A stretch of 12,428 nucleotides of DNA from Pseudomonadota bacterium (lineage in GTDB: Bacteria; Pseudomonadota; Gammaproteobacteria; Burkholderiales; Burkholderiaceae_C): contig JAEZZU010000137.1 in the NCBI GenBank assembly GCA_023418355.1, forward strand, positions 1-12,428. The letters are read 5' to 3'. Position 1 is the first letter of the stretch. The number at the start of each line of letters is the position of its first letter. Below are positions 1-4,266 of the stretch, piece by piece. The position numbers and the translations under genes are program-made. The notes below the pieces were generated by a model. That model saw only the letters and a program-made list of their open reading frames with translations, was not told the DNA's origin and did no database searches.

Positions 1-17
1 ATGTCCCATCTCAGCGC

Positions 18-24
18 AAGGAGA
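18..24 (+). promoter_or_regulatory. Shine-Dalgarno site of the HxlR-like gene
   Basis: An AAGGAGA sequence lies 7 bases before the ATG at 32. This near-ideal spacing fixes the start of the regulator gene. Confidence 0.7.
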
Positions 25-31
25 AGCGTCC

Positions 32-337
32 ATGAGCTCTAAGGAAAACGTCGCTATCAACCAGTTGCTCGAAAAGCTCGAGCGCCGCTATGCACTGCGC
101 GTGCTGTGGGCACTGCGTGATGGTCATCCTCAAACCTTCCGTTTGCTGCAAGACAGCGTGGGTGGCATTACCCCCAATACGCTGAATACCCGTATCAAGG
201 AACTGCGTGAAGAGGGGCTGATGGAACACGGCAACGACGGCTATGTCGTCACCGCCTCAGGGCTGGACCTGCTCAAGCGCCTGAGCGACTTGCAGGCTTT
301 TGCCACACGCTGGGCAGCAGCGCGCGCAAAGAAGTAA
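32..337 (+). CDS. HxlR-like winged-helix transcriptional regulator
   Basis: A 101-residue protein that looks like a single winged helix-turn-helix domain of the HxlR type. The order seen is a first helix with LLEKLERRYALRVLWAL (about 12-28), a segment resembling the HxlR 'R-F-x-x-L' stretch (TFRLLQDSVGGITPNTL, about 35-51), a recognition helix ending in RIKELREEGLMEH (about 54-66), a wing (YVVTASG) and a C-terminal helix (LLKRLSDLQAFATRW) that could dimerise. HxlR proteins usually carry a conserved Cys near the N-terminus used for redox or aldehyde sensing. This protein has no cysteine at all, so any ligand or signal is unknown. It is soluble and probably binds DNA as a dimer. A terminator-like hairpin follows it and the next plus-strand gene encodes a double FKBP; no target can be named. 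The family call is by pattern only. Confidence 0.75.
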   Translation: MSSKENVAINQLLEKLERRYALRVLWALRDGHPQTFRLLQDSVGGITPNTLNTRIKELREEGLMEHGNDGYVVTASGLDLLKRLSDLQAFATRWAAARAKK

Positions 338-367
338 TCTACGCACCCTGCCCACTACGGCACACGT

Positions 368-409
368 AAAAGGCACCCCGGATTTGCACCGACGGTGCCT
401 TTTGTTTTT
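368..409 (+). terminator. Terminator-like hairpin after the HxlR-like gene
   Basis: AAAAGGCACC (368-377) can pair with GGTGCCTTTT (394-403), a 10-bp stem with a 16-base loop, followed by GTTTTT. Inside it a smaller hairpin, GCACC (386-390) with GGTGC (394-398) around a GAC loop, uses the same right arm and would compete. Either form puts a T-rich tract right after the stem, as in an intrinsic terminator. Only 28 bases separate the end of the T-tract from the next start codon, so the element may also limit read-through into the FKBP gene. Confidence 0.65.
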
Positions 410-426
410 CTAGCATTTCCCGATAC

Positions 427-432
427 AAGGAA
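427..432 (+). promoter_or_regulatory. Shine-Dalgarno site of the tandem FKBP gene
   Basis: AAGGAA lies 5 bases before the ATG at 438 and supports that start. Confidence 0.55.
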
Positions 433-437
433 TTTTC

Positions 438-1130
438 ATGGCACTGATCACCACTGCCTCTGGCCTGCAATACGAAGACGTGGTTGTTGGCCAGGGCGCT
501 GAAGCTACTAGCGGCTCTGACGTCAAGGTGCACTACACCGGCTGGCTGTACCAGGACGGTCAGCAAGGCGCCAAGTTCGACTCCAGCAAAGACCGCCGCG
601 AGCCTTTTGAGTTCTCGCTGGGCGAAGGCATGGTGATTCCCGGCTGGGACGAAGGCGTGCAAGGCATGAAGGTGGGCGGCAAGCGCACCCTGATCATCCC
701 CGCAGACCTGGGCTACGGTGCCTACGGCGCAGGCGGCGTGATTCCTCCCCATGCCACACTGATGTTTGAAGTGGAACTGCTGGGCACCAAGGCTGCGCCC
801 CAGGTGCAGATTGAAGACACCGTGGTGGGCGACGGCGCAGAAGCCGTGCGCGGCAAGCGCGTGACTGTGCACTACACCGGCTGGCTCTACAACAACGGCC
901 AGCAAGGTGCCAAGTTCGACTCCAGCAAGGACCGCAATGACCCCTTCGTGTTCACACTGGGCGCTGGCATGGTGATCCGCGGCTGGGACGTGGGCGTGCA
1001 AGGCATGAAGGTGGGCGGCAAGCGCACCCTGATCATTCCCCCAGAGCTGGGCTACGGTGCGCGCGGTGCGGGCGGTGTGATTCCTCCCCACGCCACACTG
1101 AAGTTTGATGTGGAACTGCTGGCGGTGTAA
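438..1130 (+). CDS. Tandem two-domain FKBP-type peptidyl-prolyl cis-trans isomerase
   Basis: This 230-residue protein consists of two complete FKBP domains, about residues 8-115 and 121-228, with a period of 113 residues. FKBPs catalyse cis-trans isomerisation of the Xaa-Pro bond and act as folding helpers. Active-site residues typical of FKBP12 are present in both copies: Tyr33/146 in VHYTG, Phe47-Asp48/160-161, Phe59/172, Val66-Ile67/179-180, Trp70/183, Tyr93/206, and the IPPHATL segment (102-108/215-221) followed by Phe110/223. There is no signal peptide or membrane segment, so a cytoplasmic location is expected. Stand-alone bacterial FKBPs of this type are usually about 110-115 residues, so this is a doubled form. 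About 72 of 88 residues match between copies (28-115 against 141-228), which points to a fairly recent duplication. The gene ends before a strong terminator. The family call is secure; the in vivo substrate is unknown. Confidence 0.93.
   Translation: MALITTASGLQYEDVVVGQGAEATSGSDVKVHYTGWLYQDGQQGAKFDSSKDRREPFEFSLGEGMVIPGWDEGVQGMKVGGKRTLIIPADLGYGAYGAGGVIPPHATLMFEVELLGTKAAPQVQIEDTVVGDGAEAVRGKRVTVHYTGWLYNNGQQGAKFDSSKDRNDPFVFTLGAGMVIRGWDVGVQGMKVGGKRTLIIPPELGYGARGAGGVIPPHATLKFDVELLAV
519..1121 (+). repeat. Internal tandem duplication within the FKBP gene (period 339 bp)
   Basis: Codons 28-115 (519-782) and 141-228 (858-1121) encode near-copies. Nucleotide identity is high in patches: bases 654-697 and 993-1036 are identical over 44 positions, exactly 339 bp apart. 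Other stretches differ at synonymous and non-synonymous sites, so the copies have begun to diverge. Confidence 0.85.
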
Positions 1131-1154
1131 TCACGCCATCGGTCCATATCCATG

Positions 1155-1188
1155 CAAAACGGCCTGTCTCTGACAGGCCGTTTTGTTT
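1155..1188. terminator. Strong bidirectional intrinsic terminator
   Basis: A perfect 14-bp inverted repeat, 1155-1168 with 1172-1185, closes a 3-base TCT loop. The stem core is GC-rich (ACGGCCTGTC) and its ends are CAAAA and TTTTG, so a U-tract follows the stem whichever strand is read. It sits between two converging genes, the FKBP gene ending at 1130 and the minus-strand gene ending at 1201, and can serve both. Confidence 0.9.
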
Positions 1189-1200
1189 GTGGCGCCTGCA

Positions 1201-1656
1201 TCAGGCGAACAGAGCCTGCTCCAGCGGCGCATAGGCGGATGCACCTACGGCATCCTTGATCTTGGGTGCCACGGCAGCCAGCTCTTCGTAGCTGGTAGCT
1301 GCTTCCACCGACAGGTTCAGGCGAAAGCCCGACAGCCCCAGCTTGCCCGTCAACTCCACCGCCACCGGATAGGCATCGCGGTAGCGCTCCTGCGGTGTGC
1401 GCGCGCCGGACTGCGCCACTGGCTCAGGCTGTGCAGGCGCGAGCGCTGGTGTGGCACTCTGCAGCAAGCCTGCATCGACCATGGCCTGGATGTCCTGCGC
1501 CGTGACCCCCAGCCCCTGCGTGGCAGCCAGCACATCATCCATGGTGCGATGGCCATCAAACAGCAAGAATGCTGAACGCAGCTTGCCAGCCAGCTGGGCG
1601 CTTCGTGCCTTGAATGCCTGCTGTCCCGCTTCCGTCTTGATGTACAGCGCTGCCAT
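1201..1656 (-). CDS. Hypothetical protein of 151 residues, function not recognised
   Basis: I do not recognise a named family. The start at 1656 is set by an excellent Shine-Dalgarno (AAGGAGG, 1670-1664) 7 bases upstream; a longer reading from 1764 would add 36 residues with no ribosome site. The protein has two parts joined by an Ala/Pro/Gln-rich linker (about 69-84, LAPAQPEPVAQSG). The N-terminal part (about 5-66) is helical. Its FLLFDGHRTMDDVLAATQGLGV and IQAMVDAGLL pattern recalls the small winged-helix-like units seen in various betaproteobacterial proteins, in which an 'LxDGxRT' turn precedes a helix pair. The C-terminal part (about 86-151) starts RYRDAYPVAVELTGKLGLSGF and ends in a helical stretch with YEELAAVAPKIKDAVG. 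No signal peptide, membrane segment or catalytic motif is visible, so a cytoplasmic helical protein, perhaps regulatory, is the most that can be said. It appears to be a single-gene unit. Confidence 0.75.
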   Translation of the reverse strand: MAALYIKTEAGQQAFKARSAQLAGKLRSAFLLFDGHRTMDDVLAATQGLGVTAQDIQAMVDAGLLQSATPALAPAQPEPVAQSGARTPQERYRDAYPVAVELTGKLGLSGFRLNLSVEAATSYEELAAVAPKIKDAVGASAYAPLEQALFA

Positions 1657-1663
1657 ATGCCCT

Positions 1664-1670
1664 CCTCCTT
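1664..1670 (-). promoter_or_regulatory. Shine-Dalgarno site of the 151-residue protein
   Basis: On the minus strand AAGGAGG is followed by 7 bases and then ATG (1656-1654). It decides the start against the ATG at 1764. Confidence 0.8.
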
Positions 1671-1762
1671 TGCAATTATTTTTAACAAAGCATGGCACAG
1701 CGCAACGGATGGCTGCATTGGGGCAATCCATGTGCAGGATAGTACGGAGAGCTACATCTTCC

Positions 1763-1840
1763 ATAGCTACTGGCGCTGATCAATGCTTGCTTTTGAAGTC
1801 TTTTATCTTCGAAATGCAGATAGAACCAGCGCTAGCCGCT
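1763..1840. repeat. Hairpin-forming intergenic repeat, copy 1
   Basis: The outer arms AGCTACTGGCGCT (1765-1777) and AGCGCTAGCCGCT (1828-1840) are inverted copies matching at 10 of 13 positions. An inner pair TTTTGAAG (1791-1798) and CTTCGAAA (1807-1814) matches at 7 of 8. The left arm shares ATAGCTAC..GCGCT with the copy at 7734-7817, which has the same two-hairpin layout. The right arm contains the TAG stop codon of the symporter gene (1834-1832). I associate this kind of element with Comamonadaceae genomes from memory only. It could end or stabilise the upstream operon transcript. Confidence 0.65.
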
Positions 1841-3928
1841 CACTTTTTTAGTATTCCGCGCAGTCAGCACACTCACCAGCACGGTCACCACCGTGCCCAG
1901 CAAGACGCCAAACACCCCGGCAGAAATGGGCTGCAGCCCCCACCACAGCCCATCCGCCAGCAGCGCAGCTGGCACCGTGCTTTGCACCCACTGCGTGTGC
2001 GAGAGGATGTAGTAGGCCGTGATACCCAAACCGCCCAGCATGCCGGCCACCGCGCCCTGGCGCGTCACACCCCGCCAGAAGATGCCCAGCACCATGGCAG
2101 GCACAAAGGCCGATGCCGCAATCGAAAACGACATGGCCACCATGGGCAGAATGTCAGACGAGCGTTGCCCTGCCACCCAGGCCGCCAGCAGCGCCACGCC
2201 CATGAGCACGAACTTGGAGACAATCACGCGCTGCTCGGACGAGCTTGCGTGCGTGCCGCGCGAGAAATACAGATCGCGCACCAGCGCATTGCTGATGGTC
2301 AGCAGCAGGCCATCGGCCGTAGACAGGGCCGCAGCCAGACCACCAGCAGCCACCAGCCCTGCAATCACATAGGGCAGCCCGCCAATTTCAGGCGCAGCCA
2401 GCACAATCAGGTCTGCGCCCAGCCTCAGCTCGCCGAACTGCAAAATGCCATCGTGGTTGATGTCTTCCACCGACAGCAGCGAACCATCCACCCGTGCCCA
2501 CTGGCCAATCCAGCTGGGCAGTTCATCAAAGCGCACGCCGACCAGGTTGTTCATCACCTCCAGCTTGATGAGCACTGCCAACGCAGGCGCAGACAGGTAC
2601 AGCAGCGCGATGAAGAACAGCGTCCACGCCACCGAGGTGCGGGCTGCTGACACCGAAGGCACGGTGTAGTAGCGCGTGAGCAGGTGCGGCATGCCCGCCG
2701 TGCCAAACATCAGGCAGAACATCAGCGCCAGAAAATTGGCACGCTCGTCATTGAACTGCGCGCGCTCTTCGACCGTGCCTTGCGGATCGCCCCCGAAGGG
2801 CTGACCATGGCGGGGCAGGCCACCCAGCGGCTGGGCACGCTCGCGGTATTCCTGCAGCTGCTGGCGCCACAGCTGCTCGGCCTCCTGCGGGGTGCGCGGC
2901 AGGTTGGCGTACTCACGGCTGACGGCAGCAATCGCCCCCACATCCGCCTGGATGGAACGCAGATAGCGCAGCCGCTCATGCAGCACCAGCCGGTCGCGCT
3001 CCATGGCCAGCGATACATCCTGCAGCTTGGCCTCCAGCAGATCGGCACGCTCCTGGTAGATCTGCTGCACCGACACCTCCTTCGGCGAATGCAGCAGGTG
3101 CTCTTCCAGCTCCGAAATCTTGTGCAACTGGCTGGCATAGGCCACGGCCGCAATCGGGTTGCCCAGCTGCTTGTAGGCCAGCCACGACACCGGAATCAGA
3201 AATGCCAGCAGGATCACCACGTACTGCGCCACCTGCGTCCAGGTCACGGCGCGCATGCCGCCGAGAAAGGAACACAGCAGCACACCGCCCAGCCCCAGCA
3301 TGATGCCGATCTCGAACTGCACCCCCGTCAGGCGCGAGGCAATCAGGCCCACGCCATAAATCTGGGCCACCACATAGACAAAGGAGCACAGCACGGCGGC
3401 CAGCGCGGCAATGATGCGCGGCCAGTTGCCGCCAAAGCGCGCCTGAAAAAACTCCGGCAAGGTGTACAGATTCATGGCCCGCAGGTGTGGCGCCACCAGC
3501 ATGGCCACCAGGCAGAAGCCCCCGGTCCAGCCCAGCAGATAGGCGAGACCTCCGGGTTGACCGCTGGAGCCACCAAAACCCTGCAGATAGAGTGCGCCAG
3601 AGAGGCTGATGAAGGACGCAGCGCTCACCCAGTCCGCTGCAGCCGCCATGCCGTTGTAGACCGGGGGAATGCGCCGGCCTGCAACATAGTATTCATCGGC
3701 ATCACCCGTGCGGCCCCAGACGCCGATCACGGCGTACATCATCACGGGCACAAACAGAAAGATGGGGCCTATCCAGTGGCGTGCCAGCCCCTGGTTTTCG
3801 GCCCAGGTCATGAGCAGCAGCAGACCCAGCACACACAGGCAATACAACCCCACCATACGATGGATGCGCCAGCGATAGGCGCGAGCACGGTACAGGGCGG
3901 CGCGACCTGCGCCAGACGGCATATGCAT
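1832..3928 (-). CDS. Sodium:solute symporter, large subunit partner of DUF4212 (VC_2705-like)
   Basis: A 698-residue inner-membrane protein of the sodium:solute symporter (SSS) family, of the subgroup that pairs with a small DUF4212 protein. It is related to acetate permease ActP. About 13-14 hydrophobic segments are visible. Family features include DEYYVAGRRIPP (78-89), NGMAAAADWVSAASFIS (92-108), YTLPEFFQARF (155-165), and LSTADGLLLTISNAL (535-549), the helix that in SSS proteins contributes to the sodium site. ActP-type proteins are near 550 residues; the extra length here is mostly a charged helical insertion (about 266-398) between membrane segments and a segment with an EF-hand-like loop (Asp489 to Glu500). 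The substrate is probably a small monocarboxylate such as acetate or pyruvate, inferred from relatives and from ppsA upstream. The ATG at 3928 lacks a clear ribosome site and there is no alternative start codon between it and the upstream stop; Met3 or Met25 are fallbacks. Family call secure, substrate unknown. Confidence 0.9.
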   Translation of the reverse strand: MHMPSGAGRAALYRARAYRWRIHRMVGLYCLCVLGLLLLMTWAENQGLARHWIGPIFLFVPVMMYAVIGVWGRTGDADEYYVAGRRIPPVYNGMAAAADWVSAASFISLSGALYLQGFGGSSGQPGGLAYLLGWTGGFCLVAMLVAPHLRAMNLYTLPEFFQARFGGNWPRIIAALAAVLCSFVYVVAQIYGVGLIASRLTGVQFEIGIMLGLGGVLLCSFLGGMRAVTWTQVAQYVVILLAFLIPVSWLAYKQLGNPIAAVAYASQLHKISELEEHLLHSPKEVSVQQIYQERADLLEAKLQDVSLAMERDRLVLHERLRYLRSIQADVGAIAAVSREYANLPRTPQEAEQLWRQQLQEYRERAQPLGGLPRHGQPFGGDPQGTVEERAQFNDERANFLALMFCLMFGTAGMPHLLTRYYTVPSVSAARTSVAWTLFFIALLYLSAPALAVLIKLEVMNNLVGVRFDELPSWIGQWARVDGSLLSVEDINHDGILQFGELRLGADLIVLAAPEIGGLPYVIAGLVAAGGLAAALSTADGLLLTISNALVRDLYFSRGTHASSSEQRVIVSKFVLMGVALLAAWVAGQRSSDILPMVAMSFSIAASAFVPAMVLGIFWRGVTRQGAVAGMLGGLGITAYYILSHTQWVQSTVPAALLADGLWWGLQPISAGVFGVLLGTVVTVLVSVLTARNTKKVSG

Positions 3929-3963
3929 GAGGGCGTGGGGAAAGGCAGAAAAACGCGAGAAGC

Positions 3964-4248
3964 CTATGAGGCCTTGCGCTCAAAGTAATCCATCACCACA
4001 CAATAGACCAGCGCGATCAGCATGAACATCAGGACTGCCCCTTGGGCGGCCATCCAGTAGCCCAGCTGCCACCCCTGCACCCAGGCCTGCAGGTCACGCG
4101 CAAAAAAACACACGCCAAAAGAAAACACCACCCAGACCGCCAGCAGGATTGCCTTGAGCCACAGGTGGTGTGTGTCGTGCAAGTCAGGGGGCAGCTGCCC
4201 CCCGCCTGCCTCAGACCCGTCATGCATGTTGTCGTGAGAGAACTGCAC
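3964..4248 (-). CDS. DUF4212 small subunit of a sodium:solute symporter
   Basis: A 94-residue protein with two membrane segments (about 31-50 and 63-87), matching the DUF4212 'symporter small subunit' pattern: a polar N-terminus, a first helix with VVFSFGVCFFARDLQ, a short loop with LGYWMAAQG, and a second helix ending in a charged tail. These proteins are encoded next to long SSS symporters and are thought to form a complex with them in the inner membrane. The start is a GTG (4248-4246), supported by GAAAGG about 6 bases upstream; the ATG at codon 8 has no such site. It begins 18 bases after the ppsA stop and ends 35 bases before the symporter start, so the three genes are very likely co-transcribed. 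The N-terminal tail carries five His in its first 28 residues, for which I have no explanation. Confidence 0.88.
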   Translation of the reverse strand: MQFSHDNMHDGSEAGGGQLPPDLHDTHHLWLKAILLAVWVVFSFGVCFFARDLQAWVQGWQLGYWMAAQGAVLMFMLIALVYCVVMDYFERKAS

Positions 4249-4266
4249 TACAGGCCTTTCGCTGGT

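Noticed and set aside
1..42. A 13-codon reading frame from the first base ending at TAA
   Set aside because: It contains the Shine-Dalgarno of the real gene at 32, has no visible upstream signal and is too short to support.
339..1091. A 250-codon minus-strand open frame opposite the FKBP gene
   Set aside because: It is a shadow; its internal repetition simply mirrors the FKBP duplication.
519..1121. Possible assembly artefact behind the doubled FKBP domain
   Set aside because: The two copies differ at about 16 of 88 residues and at many synonymous sites, so they are not a duplicated read; the frame also continues through the join.
1657..1764. A 36-residue extension of the unassigned protein, with several Cys
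   Set aside because: A strong Shine-Dalgarno lies inside it directly before the ATG at 1656, and the first base sits inside the intergenic repeat.
2684..3988. A 434-codon open frame on the plus strand opposite the symporter
   Set aside because: It is a His/Gln/Arg-rich antisense shadow of a clear membrane transporter and has no domain or ribosome site.
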